Shown: positions 1 to 6,247 of the stretch, one piece after another
Layout: each line of letters starts with the position of its first letter
Numbering within the stretch: position 1 is the first letter of the stretch
Assembly: GCA_947497195.1 (NCBI GenBank)
Contig: CANMGM010000021.1
Coordinates: forward strand, 1 to 15,943
Direction of reading: 5' to 3'
DNA from: Bacteroidota bacterium
Lineage (GTDB): Bacteria > Bacteroidota > Bacteroidia > M30B66
Length of the DNA stretch: 15,943 nucleotides
The notes under the pieces: model-generated
What the model saw: only the letters and a program-made list of their open reading frames with translations
Databases searched by the model: none
Told to the model about the DNA's origin: nothing
Translations under genes and position numbers: made by a program

Positions 1-568
1 CAAAAAGCTTCCCATTGATTATCATCTGCCCACTTTCTTTACCTATTGAGTATGGCGATACACTTTTTTCTGAACTTGAATCGGATAAAATAGGATATAC
101 TGAGTGCAGTAATTTCTCGTATTCCTTATCAACACTGTCTTTGCTGGAATAGAAATATTTGAAATTCAGCAGAGAAATATTTTTAAAGTCAGGTTCGCCT
201 CCTTTTTCAGTACTTAGCGAAGTATAGCCCAATGCTAATAGAATTTGCATTGAATCGGGCATAGACTCAATCTGCCCTTTATCTACTGAATTGCCCTTGA
301 AAAAAGTGTCTGGTTTATAATTATTGAAAATAGAATCTGTAGAGACGAATCTTTTATCATTTAAAATTATTTCACGAAGATCTTTGCGCGATTTTTCGAG
401 CGGAAGGTCATAAAATAGTTGTTTAATGGTTGGATGAATTTGACTTGTTAAGCTGTCTTGTGTTTTTAAAAACGCATTATGACTGCTATCGGTTACGCCA
501 ATAATTCCATTTGCAAAGTGCGTAATTGAAAATAAGATTGACACCAAAAGTAAAAACGCCTCTTTCAT
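1..568 (-). CDS. Secreted protein of unknown function, C-terminus cut off by window edge
   Basis: An open frame starts with ATG at 566-568 and runs without a stop off the left edge, giving at least 189 codons. The first 20 or so residues (MKEAFLLLVSILFSITHFANG) form a typical Sec signal peptide: one Lys, a hydrophobic core, then small residues. The mature part is polar and rich in Ser, Asp and Lys, with repeated D-S pairs and no motif I recognise. No lipobox Cys follows the signal, so a periplasmic or secreted protein is the likeliest reading. It starts only 26 bp after the toxin gene stop, so it may be the third gene of that operon, although an exported protein is not an expected part of an AbiE-type module. 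I do not recognise the family. The gene is clear; the function is unknown. Confidence 0.75.
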   Translation of the reverse strand, partial: MKEAFLLLVSILFSITHFANGIIGVTDSSHNAFLKTQDSLTSQIHPTIKQLFYDLPLEKSRKDLREIILNDKRFVSTDSIFNNYKPDTFFKGNSVDKGQIESMPDSMQILLALGYTSLSTEKGGEPDFKNISLLNFKYFYSSKDSVDKEYEKLLHSVYPILSDSSSEKSVSPYSIGKESGQMIINGKLF

Positions 569-594
569 GCAATATCGTTTATGCACGCTAACCA

Positions 595-1221
595 CTAGCT
601 TAAATACTCCCGCACCGCCTTGCGAATAATTGATTTTACTTCTTCCCAAGAGAGGCCGCGCAGGCATTCGGGCTCGGGCGATAATTCGGCATCTTCAAAA
701 TAACTTAGTGCTCGGGGTATTGAAATCAATAAGAGATTATCTGGGTATTTGGCGTAATAACTTTCAACAAAATCATCCATCGAATAGGTACGCAGAAGTT
801 CGGCCACATCCCAAAAATCCTTCTTTACCGCACGCCGAAGTATGGCGGAGACTTTCATCGCCATAATATCCTGATCACTAAACATTCGAATTCCATCTAC
901 AACTTGAATGTTCCTTAACAATGGGAATTGATGATGTCTTACAAAATCGACTTTAATCCCATTTAAAAACCCGAAAACACCCAAGCGATTTGTATAAAAT
1001 GTCTCCGTAAATCTAAATCCATCTTTTTCTAAATTCTCTTTCAGTAGCTCATTTTCAAAATTCTCCGTTCCAAACAGATCCAGATCTATCGATTTTCGGT
1101 GTCCATGGCGAAGAGAAAGGCACGTTCCGCCCACTAATGAAAAATCCCGAACGGACGGAGCGGCCATCAAGGCCTTCAGTAACTGAAAAGTCCCGGGTTC
1201 GACTGTCTCAAGATATAACAT
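595..1221 (-). CDS. AbiEii/AbiGii-type nucleotidyltransferase toxin
   Basis: This 208-residue protein is a stand-alone nucleotidyltransferase of the AbiEii/AbiGii (DUF1814) family, the toxin half of abortive-infection and toxin-antitoxin modules. The family motifs are visible: a GGT...GHR.SIDLDLF stretch at residues 31-50 with the two metal-binding aspartates D46 and D48, a third aspartate at about D92 in KVDFVRH, and the later K123 and KKDFWD (133-138) motif typical of the family. Related proteins transfer nucleotides to RNA or other targets; the target here cannot be read from sequence. The ATG at 1219-1221 lies inside the end of the upstream DUF6922 gene, a 46-nt overlap that implies translational coupling. 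The length is on the short side for AbiEii proteins, which run to about 300 residues, but all core motifs are present, so it looks intact. Confidence 0.85.
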   Translation of the reverse strand: MLYLETVEPGTFQLLKALMAAPSVRDFSLVGGTCLSLRHGHRKSIDLDLFGTENFENELLKENLEKDGFRFTETFYTNRLGVFGFLNGIKVDFVRHHQFPLLRNIQVVDGIRMFSDQDIMAMKVSAILRRAVKKDFWDVAELLRTYSMDDFVESYYAKYPDNLLLISIPRALSYFEDAELSPEPECLRGLSWEEVKSIIRKAVREYLS

Positions 1222-1478
1222 CTATAGGCGTTTTTATCGTTATCAAATAAAGCTTGAGCAAGTGTCAGCGTGCTCTCGCCAAGCCATTTTGCCTGTGTTA
1301 GCGCCAGCTTCACCCGTTCATCTCCATAAAACCGACGCGTTTGCCGAATATCCTCCACATCGCCGCGCTCAAACACCCGCTCAATGATGAAATTGGCGTA
1401 TTTCTCATAGTCCAGATCGTCGAACCGAACGTCCCAAAAAATGCGCGGATTTAAATTCGGTTTCAGGGGTTTTGTCAT
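1176..1478 (-). CDS. DUF6922-type small protein, putative cognate antitoxin
   Basis: This is a 100-residue protein with the pattern I associate with DUF6922: N-L-N-P-R-I-F-W-D near residues 8-16, then an acidic D-D-L-D-Y segment, an I-I-E-R-V-F-E-R-G-D helix (31-40) and YGDERVK at about 51-57. In Bacteroidota this small protein commonly sits directly before an AbiEii-type nucleotidyltransferase, and that is the arrangement here. I infer it is the antitoxin; it is not the winged-helix AbiEi of the classical AbiE system. Its start (ATG at 1476-1478) is 52 bp from the divergent cutC start, and its last 15 codons overlap the toxin gene. I found no convincing promoter in the 52-bp gap. The family call rests on recalled sequence pattern, so it is less certain than the toxin. 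Confidence 0.7.
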   Translation of the reverse strand: MTKPLKPNLNPRIFWDVRFDDLDYEKYANFIIERVFERGDVEDIRQTRRFYGDERVKLALTQAKWLGESTLTLAQALFDNDKNAYRCYILRQSNPGLFSY

Positions 1479-1530
1479 AGCACGAATTTAAATCAATTTC
1501 GCTTAATTCGTTGCATACAAGCTTGCAGGT

Positions 1531-2292
1531 ATGAATTACTCGCTCGAAATCTGCGCATACAGCGCGCAAAGTGTTGCCACCGCAGCTGCATGCGGAGCAC
1601 ATCGTGTGGAGTTGTGCTCGGGCCGACTCGAAGGTGGAACAACACCGGGTTATGGCTTATTGCACGAAGCACTTCAGCACACTACGCTCGGCACTTTTCC
1701 AATCATCCGTCCGCGGGGTGGCGATTTTTGCTACTCCGAATCAGAATTCAGCGAAATGTGCCGCGATGTGGAATTCTGCCGCGAACAAGGCGTTCAGGGC
1801 GTCGTAACGGGCATATTACATCCCGATGGCTCGTTCGATATCCCGCGCATGCAACATCTTAAATCGTTAGCAGGCAACCTCGAAGTTTGCGTGCACCGTG
1901 CCATCGATATGTGCCGCAATCCACTCGAAGCGCTGGAGCAATTGATTGAACTGGGCGTTACACGGGTGCTTAGCTCGGGAGGGCGAAATACCGCTATTGA
2001 AGGAATCGATATGCTACGAAAAATGACAGAAGTATCAAACGGACGCATCGAAATCATGGCCGGGAGTGGCGTGAATGAAAGCCAAATCGAAACCTTGTGG
2101 CAAGCCGGCATCCGCCATTTTCATGCATCCGCTTCAAGCTTGTATCCTTCAGCGATGAAATTCCGTAATCCGCACATCCGCATGGGAAAGGAGGGCGCAC
2201 AGGATGAGTATGCCTGCAGCGAAACCGATCCTAAAAAAATCACAGCGATGCTCCGGCATTTAATCGCTTATTCGGTCGAATCGCGAAAGTAA
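1531..2292 (+). CDS. cutC: CutC family copper homeostasis protein
   Basis: This 253-residue cytoplasmic TIM-barrel protein matches the CutC family over its full length and is close to the usual 240-250 residues. Visible family signatures are GAHRVELCSGRLEGGTTPGYG (22-42), IIRPRGGDFCYSE (58-70), VHRAID (121-126), VLSSGG (146-151) and MAGSGV (176-181). CutC was named for a copper-tolerance phenotype in E. coli; its biochemical activity is unsettled, so the copper role is inherited from family naming. It diverges from the toxin-antitoxin operon and is followed by a weak hairpin at 2348-2362. It shows no sign of truncation. No partner copper gene is nearby. Confidence 0.9.
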   Translation: MNYSLEICAYSAQSVATAAACGAHRVELCSGRLEGGTTPGYGLLHEALQHTTLGTFPIIRPRGGDFCYSESEFSEMCRDVEFCREQGVQGVVTGILHPDGSFDIPRMQHLKSLAGNLEVCVHRAIDMCRNPLEALEQLIELGVTRVLSSGGRNTAIEGIDMLRKMTEVSNGRIEIMAGSGVNESQIETLWQAGIRHFHASASSLYPSAMKFRNPHIRMGKEGAQDEYACSETDPKKITAMLRHLIAYSVESRK

Positions 2293-2347
2293 ACCAGCAA
2301 TTTAAGGAATAGGATGCCGATAAAAATCGTGGCAATCGCAGGTTGCA

Positions 2348-2362
2348 GATGGAAGCTCCATC
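2348..2362 (+). terminator. Weak hairpin after cutC
   Basis: GATGGA-AGC-TCCATC forms a perfect 6-bp stem with a 3-nt loop, 55 bp after the cutC stop. It can extend by two pairs around a bulged C. No T-run follows, so it is at best a weak or non-canonical terminator. The rest of 2293-2475 holds no gene I can support; the only other pattern is the 8-mer ATGCAGCA repeated at 2401 and 2423. Confidence 0.3.
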
Positions 2363-2475
2363 CTGATGATTCTGATTGATTATCTAAAGATTATTTCAAC
2401 ATGCAGCAGAGATCGATAACCCATGCAGCACATTTTACCTATGCTGATTGTTTGCTTCAAAAGATAATTTACCGC

Positions 2476-2503
2476 TTGAAGATTGAATAATCTTGTATTT
2501 TTG
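2476..2503 (+). promoter_or_regulatory. Bacteroidota-type promoter of the HD-domain gene
   Basis: An exact -7 element TATTTTTG (TAnnTTTG) lies at 2496-2503, with TTG at 2476-2478 and a 17-nt spacer, matching the Bacteroidota housekeeping sigma pattern. The ATG at 2517 follows 13 nt after the element, so the untranslated leader would be only about 6-9 nt. The spacer contains a perfect inverted repeat, AAGATT-gaat-AATCTT (2479-2494), which could be an operator. Confidence 0.6.
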
Positions 2504-2516
2504 TTTCTAATCTACA

Positions 2517-3134
2517 ATGAATTACCTGCTCAACTTTTATTCGATGTCTTTAGATCGGGTTCGCCTTATTTTCGAGCAGGATATCGACCCCCGCTATGAA
2601 TATCATAACTTAAGGCATACACTTGATGTGCTTGTTAAGGCGGAGGAGATTGGGATTGCCGAAGAATTAACCCCGCACGAGCTGATGCTTATTAAAATAG
2701 CTGCATTATATCATGATACAGGCTTTTCAATAGGCAGAAAAAACCATGAGGAATTTAGCATTCAGAAATTTCTGGAATCTGCATCAGACTCCAATCTAAG
2801 CGAATCGGAAATAGATATTATTAGCCGGTGTATTTTGGCAACGCGTATGCCCCAAAATCCCAAATCGCACTTGGAAAAAGTAATTTGCGATGCAGATTTA
2901 GATTACCTTGGGAGAACCGACTTTTTCGAAATAGGAGACACACTTCGAAAAGAAATGCTATATGCAGGCGAATTACTGGATGAAAGCAGATGGGATGATT
3001 TGCAATTGAATTTTTTAGAGAATCATACATATAAAACCAACTTTTCGATTCAAAACCGCAAACAAGGACTTGCTGAAAATTTGAGGTTATTAAATTCCCG
3101 ACTTCAACACAGAAACAACTGCGGAAATCTATAA
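2517..3134 (+). CDS. HD-domain metal-dependent phosphohydrolase
   Basis: This 205-residue cytosolic protein carries the HD-superfamily metal site: H30 and H34 in YHNLRHTLDV, the H66-D67 pair in ALYHDTGF, and a downstream aspartate in ICDADLDYLG (D125 or D127). The HN..H..DV spacing resembles the signature of class I 3',5'-cyclic nucleotide phosphodiesterases, so a phosphodiesterase acting on a cyclic or other nucleotide is a reasonable inference, but HD proteins hydrolyse many phosphoesters and the substrate cannot be assigned. There is no signal peptide or membrane segment, and no second domain such as RelA or GGDEF. It has its own promoter at 2476-2503 and a terminator-like hairpin at 3164-3190, so it is probably monocistronic. 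Confidence 0.8.
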   Translation: MNYLLNFYSMSLDRVRLIFEQDIDPRYEYHNLRHTLDVLVKAEEIGIAEELTPHELMLIKIAALYHDTGFSIGRKNHEEFSIQKFLESASDSNLSESEIDIISRCILATRMPQNPKSHLEKVICDADLDYLGRTDFFEIGDTLRKEMLYAGELLDESRWDDLQLNFLENHTYKTNFSIQNRKQGLAENLRLLNSRLQHRNNCGNL

Positions 3135-3163
3135 TGTTTTTGGAATTGCTTTAATTATAGCTC

Positions 3164-3190
3164 GGCAACATGCAAATGCATGCTGTTTTT
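3164..3190 (+). terminator. Probable intrinsic terminator of the HD-domain gene
   Basis: CATGCA-aa-TGCATG (3169-3182) is a perfect 6-bp inverted repeat. It extends outward across one A-C mismatch by A-T, C-G and G-T pairs, and runs straight into five Ts at 3186-3190. It sits 30-55 bp after the HD gene stop. Confidence 0.5.
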
Positions 3191-3245
3191 ACCAAGCGTC
3201 TTTATGGTTTTTTTCCCTATTATTTTATTACGCTATTTACAAAAG

Positions 3246-3253
3246 TAAGTTTG
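3246..3253 (+). promoter_or_regulatory. Isolated -7 element in gene-free region
   Basis: TAAGTTTG matches TAnnTTTG exactly but has no good -33 TTTG at the right distance. No convincing gene starts downstream; the next strong signal is the hairpin at 3372-3402. It could drive a short RNA of about 150 nt or be a chance match. The remainder of 3135-3380 holds nothing else I can support. Confidence 0.25.
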
Positions 3254-3371
3254 TATTTTCAAAATGATAGTGTACATTCGAACCAATCAATTACTCAGTA
3301 TTGTCAGTCATCAAAGATGCATTTAATGCCATACATAATTATCCCCGATTTGTTGGTTTGACGGGATAAAC

Positions 3372-3411
3372 AACCCCGGCTCAGCTTTGGCTGTCCGGGG
3401 TTTGTGTTTTT
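3372..3411. terminator. Strong bidirectional terminator overlapping the epimerase-like gene end
   Basis: AACCCCGG (3372-3379) pairs with CCGGGGTT (3395-3402), and the 15-nt loop holds an inner CAGC/GCTG stem. On the plus strand it is followed by a T-rich tract TTTGTGTTTTTA. On the minus strand it overlaps the last codons and stop of the TIGR01777-like gene and is followed by TTGTTTA. It can therefore serve both directions. Confidence 0.75.
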
Positions 3412-4313
3412 AGCAAATCGCGAAGAGCATCCGAAAGTTCTGTATACGCAAACGTGAAGCCAAGTCCCCTGAGTTTTTCGTTCGAAATGCGTGAGCCATA
3501 TAAAACAACATCAGCCATTTCGCCAAATAAAACCCTGAGAAAAAGAGATGGAACAGAAAAGGGCCAAAATGGGCGATTCGTTTCACGACATAAACCTTTG
3601 GTAAACGTGCCGTTGCTGCAGTTCTCCGTGGAGGTAGCATTAATTGGCCCCGAATAGGCAGTGTTCTCAAGCGCGCTTATAAAAACCGCAACAATATCAT
3701 CACGATGAATCCAGGGGATTTGCTGCTGCCCTGTTCCCAATGGCGCTCCAAATCCTAATTTCACTGCCCTCAATAAACTCGGGAATGCTCCAGCAGCTGC
3801 ATCCAGTACAACTCCAGTGCGAATTTTTACAATCCGATGGGCACTATCCGAAAACGCATTGGCTGCATCTTCCCATAATTTGCAGGTTTCACCCATAAAA
3901 TCAGACGCCGCAGACTCGTTTTCGACATGCAATAATGAATCGGTTCCGCTTCCATACCAACCAATGGCCGAACCCGAAACCAAAGTGTCAATTTTCTGAT
4001 TTCTTGCTGCCAATCCCTCGCGGATAGCCTGCAATGGCGCAATACGGCTTTGAATAATTTCTTTTTTTCGACCCTCTGTCCAGCGCTTGTCGGCAATGCC
4101 CGCGCCCGCTAGATGAATCACATCTGTAACGCCATCGAGTGCTGCATAATCGAAATGCCTGTTGGTGGCATCCCAGCGATATACCGCATCGTAATCCGGA
4201 GGCAACTCAATACCACGACTCAATAAAATCACGCTGTAGCCTTGAGCTTTGAGCGCTTTCGCAAGTGCTTTCCCAATTAATCCAGTACCCCCAGTAACAA
4301 GAATGGTTTTCAC
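3381..4313 (-). CDS. TIGR01777 family NAD(P)-binding epimerase-like protein
   Basis: This is a 310-residue extended short-chain dehydrogenase/reductase of the TIGR01777 (YfcH/SulA-like) group. Residues 4-14 hold the dinucleotide-binding VTGGTGLIG motif (GxxGxxG), followed by HLAGAGIADKRW (67-78) and SGSAIGWYGSG (113-123), which carry the family's Ser and Tyr positions. The C-terminal part, from FWPFSVPSLFLRVLFGE onward, is the DUF1731 tail usual for the group. I chose the GTG at 4311-4313 because it gives the standard MKTILVTGGTG start; a TTG 18 bp upstream would add six atypical residues and overlap the predicted -7 element. The substrate is unknown across the family. Its stop codon lies inside a terminator hairpin. 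Confidence 0.88.
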   Translation of the reverse strand: MKTILVTGGTGLIGKALAKALKAQGYSVILLSRGIELPPDYDAVYRWDATNRHFDYAALDGVTDVIHLAGAGIADKRWTEGRKKEIIQSRIAPLQAIREGLAARNQKIDTLVSGSAIGWYGSGTDSLLHVENESAASDFMGETCKLWEDAANAFSDSAHRIVKIRTGVVLDAAAGAFPSLLRAVKLGFGAPLGTGQQQIPWIHRDDIVAVFISALENTAYSGPINATSTENCSNGTFTKGLCRETNRPFWPFSVPSLFLRVLFGEMADVVLYGSRISNEKLRGLGFTFAYTELSDALRDLLKTQTPDSQS

Positions 4314-4323
4314 TTCAATACAA

Positions 4324-4351
4324 CAAATCAATCCTTACCTTTGTTCGCAAA
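4324..4351 (-). promoter_or_regulatory. Candidate minus-strand promoter for the epimerase-like gene
   Basis: Read on the minus strand, TTTG lies about 16 nt before TTGATTTG (plus coordinates 4324-4331), a five-of-six match to the conserved bases of TAnnTTTG. The GTG start follows 10 nt later. It overlaps the plus-strand ferredoxin promoter, so the two genes would compete for the same 50-bp region. Confidence 0.4.
4336..4343 (+). promoter_or_regulatory. -7 promoter element of the ferredoxin gene
   Basis: TACCTTTG is an exact TAnnTTTG match 20 nt before the ATG at 4364. The -33 region is weak. Transcription from here would begin near 4350, which also argues against the TTG at 4352 as the start of translation. 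Confidence 0.55.
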
Positions 4352-4363
4352 TTGACCTTTACG

Positions 4364-4669
4364 ATGAAATACCAAAAACATTTGTTCATTTGCACAAACC
4401 AGCGTCCCGATGGTGCTCCGCGTCCTTGTTGCGGCGAACAACATGGCCTTGCCCTGGTTACGGCATTTAAAAAAGCAATCAAAGATCGTAACCTCGATAT
4501 GCCAATACGTGCACAACGAACCGGCTGCTTCGATTTCTGCGAATCGGGGCCTGTTGTGGCTGTGTATCCCGATGGTGTTTTTTACGGGAAGGTTCAGTTG
4601 AGCGACGTAGACGAAATTGTTGAAAGTCACATTGCGAATGGAAAACCGGTTGAACGCCTCATTTTTTAA
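4364..4669 (+). CDS. Thioredoxin-like [2Fe-2S] ferredoxin
   Basis: This 101-residue soluble protein carries the four-cysteine pattern of the thioredoxin-like [2Fe-2S] ferredoxins (Fd4/NuoE-like): C10 in ICTNQRPDG, C22 in RPCCGE, and the pair C55 and C59 in RTGCFDFCESGP. The conserved tail VVAVYPDGVFYGKV follows. An extra cysteine at 23 sits next to C22. Such proteins carry electrons in the cytosol; the redox partner is not evident here. The ATG at 4364 is preferred over an upstream in-frame TTG (4352) because the protein then starts as family members do and the leader fits the promoter. It is divergent from the epimerase-like gene, and its stop lies 45 bp before the next gene, in the same frame. 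Confidence 0.88.
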   Translation: MKYQKHLFICTNQRPDGAPRPCCGEQHGLALVTAFKKAIKDRNLDMPIRAQRTGCFDFCESGPVVAVYPDGVFYGKVQLSDVDEIVESHIANGKPVERLIF

Positions 4670-4714
4670 ACTAAAACCAGCAATAATTCCCAGCTTTATT
4701 CGTTCGAAATCGCA

Positions 4715-6193
4715 TTGAAAAGTTCGTTTTACATCGTTGTCTTGCTTGGAATTATGTTCCTTGGGTTCGGAAGCTCTTGCCGCAAGGATGAATTAACCGT
4801 AAATCCATCGGATAAGCTTTCGTTTTCGAACGACTCGGTGTATTTTGATACCGTATTCACCACACTGAGCTCTGTTACCAAGCGCTTCCGTGTATACAAC
4901 CCGAACGGCAAACGCATTAAAATATCCTCCATTCGCCTTGCCGGCGGCAGTAGTTCTTTGTTCAGGATTAACGTTGATGGCGTGCCCGCGACTTCAATTA
5001 CGGATGTAGAAATTGATGCCGGCGATAGCATTTTTGTGTTTGCAGAAGTTACCATCGACCCAAACAACGAACTCAATCCCTTTGTGGTGAGCGATAGTAT
5101 TTTGTTCGAAACCAATGGGAATGAGCAAAAAGTGTTGCTCGTTGCCTACGGAAGAAACGCCGATTTTTATCGTCCCGACCAATTCCTTGGCAATGGGTTT
5201 CCCCCATTCTCCATTTTACCCAATGCAAATACGGTATGGACGAATGAACGTCCAAAGGTAGTTATTGGGTATTTGGTTGTAGACTCGGCACAAACGCTAA
5301 CCATTGAGGCGGGAACGCAGGTTTACTTGTATAACAATTCAGGTCTCTGGGTTTACAAACAGGGAACGTTGGTTGTAAATGGAACATTGCAGGACTCGGT
5401 TGTTTTTCAGGGTGTACGCAAGGAAGATGAATACCGCGAAGAGCCCGGGCAGTGGGATCGTATTTGGATTAACCAGGGCAGTCTTGGAAACAAAATCAAT
5501 TATGCGGTCATCAAAAACGGAAATATCGGCATACAAGCCGAAGATCTGATTGAACTCGGCGATGCCGGTCAGAGTCGATTGACCCTCAGCAATACGCGTA
5601 TCCGAAACATGAAGGCGTTCGGTATTTACGGCGTGAATTATCAGATCGAAGCCTGGAACAACGTGGTGAGCAATTGCGGAGCCTATACATTGGCCTTGAT
5701 TCGAGGTGGAAACTACAATTTCAGGCATTGCACCTTTGCGAATTACTGGAGCGGAAATGTACGTTCAGAACCGTCTGTAGTGCTAAGCAATGCGCAAACA
5801 CGTCCCGATAATTCGGTTGTTGTGGCACCGATGGATTTTTCATTTTTGAACGGAATTGTTTACGGAAATCTCCAGAGCGGAAATGAATTGGTAGTGGATG
5901 GTTTGGCCGATGCACCATTCAATTGGGTGTTTAAAAACAGCCTGCTTAAAATCGACAATCCCGATATAAACACAGCCGATCCGCTGCATTTTGAAGCGAT
6001 GAAGTTTAACGAGGATCCGGGTTTTGCGGATGTGAATGCTCAGAACTACAAATTAACGGCGAGTTCTGTAGCCCGAAACTGGGGGAGCTCATCGTTCGTG
6101 AATATCCCGCCTGTAATAGCCGAGGATATTGACGGAGTTAGTCGGACTACCGATGAAGCACCCGACGCCGGTGCCTTCGAATTTGTTCCCTGA
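4715..6193 (+). CDS. Predicted surface lipoprotein with beta-helix-like region
   Basis: This 492-residue protein begins with a lipoprotein signal: a lysine, a hydrophobic core and a lipobox ending GSSC, with the lipidated Cys at 22. The next residues, R-K-D-E, include a Lys plus two acidic residues, resembling the lipoprotein export signal that sends Bacteroidota lipoproteins to the cell surface. Residues 30-150 look like an immunoglobulin-type beta domain (DUF1573/ASH-like). Residues 190-430 have the V-x-G-T-L and N/G-rich rhythm of a right-handed parallel beta-helix. The end, D-I-D-G-V-S-R...DAGAFEF, is the usual closing motif of such proteins. The start must be TTG at 4715: no ATG or GTG lies in frame back to the ferredoxin stop, and the next ATG (4753) would lose the charged n-region. 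Ligand or function is unknown. Confidence 0.8.
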   Translation: MKSSFYIVVLLGIMFLGFGSSCRKDELTVNPSDKLSFSNDSVYFDTVFTTLSSVTKRFRVYNPNGKRIKISSIRLAGGSSSLFRINVDGVPATSITDVEIDAGDSIFVFAEVTIDPNNELNPFVVSDSILFETNGNEQKVLLVAYGRNADFYRPDQFLGNGFPPFSILPNANTVWTNERPKVVIGYLVVDSAQTLTIEAGTQVYLYNNSGLWVYKQGTLVVNGTLQDSVVFQGVRKEDEYREEPGQWDRIWINQGSLGNKINYAVIKNGNIGIQAEDLIELGDAGQSRLTLSNTRIRNMKAFGIYGVNYQIEAWNNVVSNCGAYTLALIRGGNYNFRHCTFANYWSGNVRSEPSVVLSNAQTRPDNSVVVAPMDFSFLNGIVYGNLQSGNELVVDGLADAPFNWVFKNSLLKIDNPDINTADPLHFEAMKFNEDPGFADVNAQNYKLTASSVARNWGSSSFVNIPPVIAEDIDGVSRTTDEAPDAGAFEFVP

Positions 6194-6208
6194 TTCGACA
6201 CGATAAAG

Positions 6209-6228
6209 TAAATTTGAACGTACCTTTG
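6209..6228 (+). promoter_or_regulatory. Tandem -7 elements before pfkA
   Basis: Two exact TAnnTTTG matches lie 12 bp apart: TAAATTTG (6209-6216) and TACCTTTG (6221-6228). TTTG at 6182-6185 could serve as the -33 of the first with a 23-nt spacer. The pfkA ATG follows 19 nt after the second element, so pfkA is probably transcribed independently of the lipoprotein gene. Confidence 0.55.
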
Positions 6229-6247
6229 TGTCTGTTTAACACTTTTT

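Noticed and set aside
1479..1530. Minus-strand TAAATTCG (1483-1490) as promoter of the DUF6922 gene
   Set aside because: It deviates from TAnnTTTG and lies only 4 nt from the ATG, so transcription would start within or after the start codon.
3170..3361. 63-codon plus-strand open frame
   Set aside because: Its ATG lies inside the probable HD-gene terminator hairpin, the composition is not protein-like, and no motif or promoter supports it.
4314..4331. TTG start adding six residues to the epimerase-like protein
   Set aside because: The extra residues precede the standard MKTILVTGGTG start and would overlap the predicted -7 element.
4670..4714. Ferredoxin and lipoprotein as one gene split by a stop codon
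   Set aside because: They are in the same frame with a single TAA between, but the ferredoxin is complete for its family and the lipoprotein has its own signal peptide directly after the TTG.
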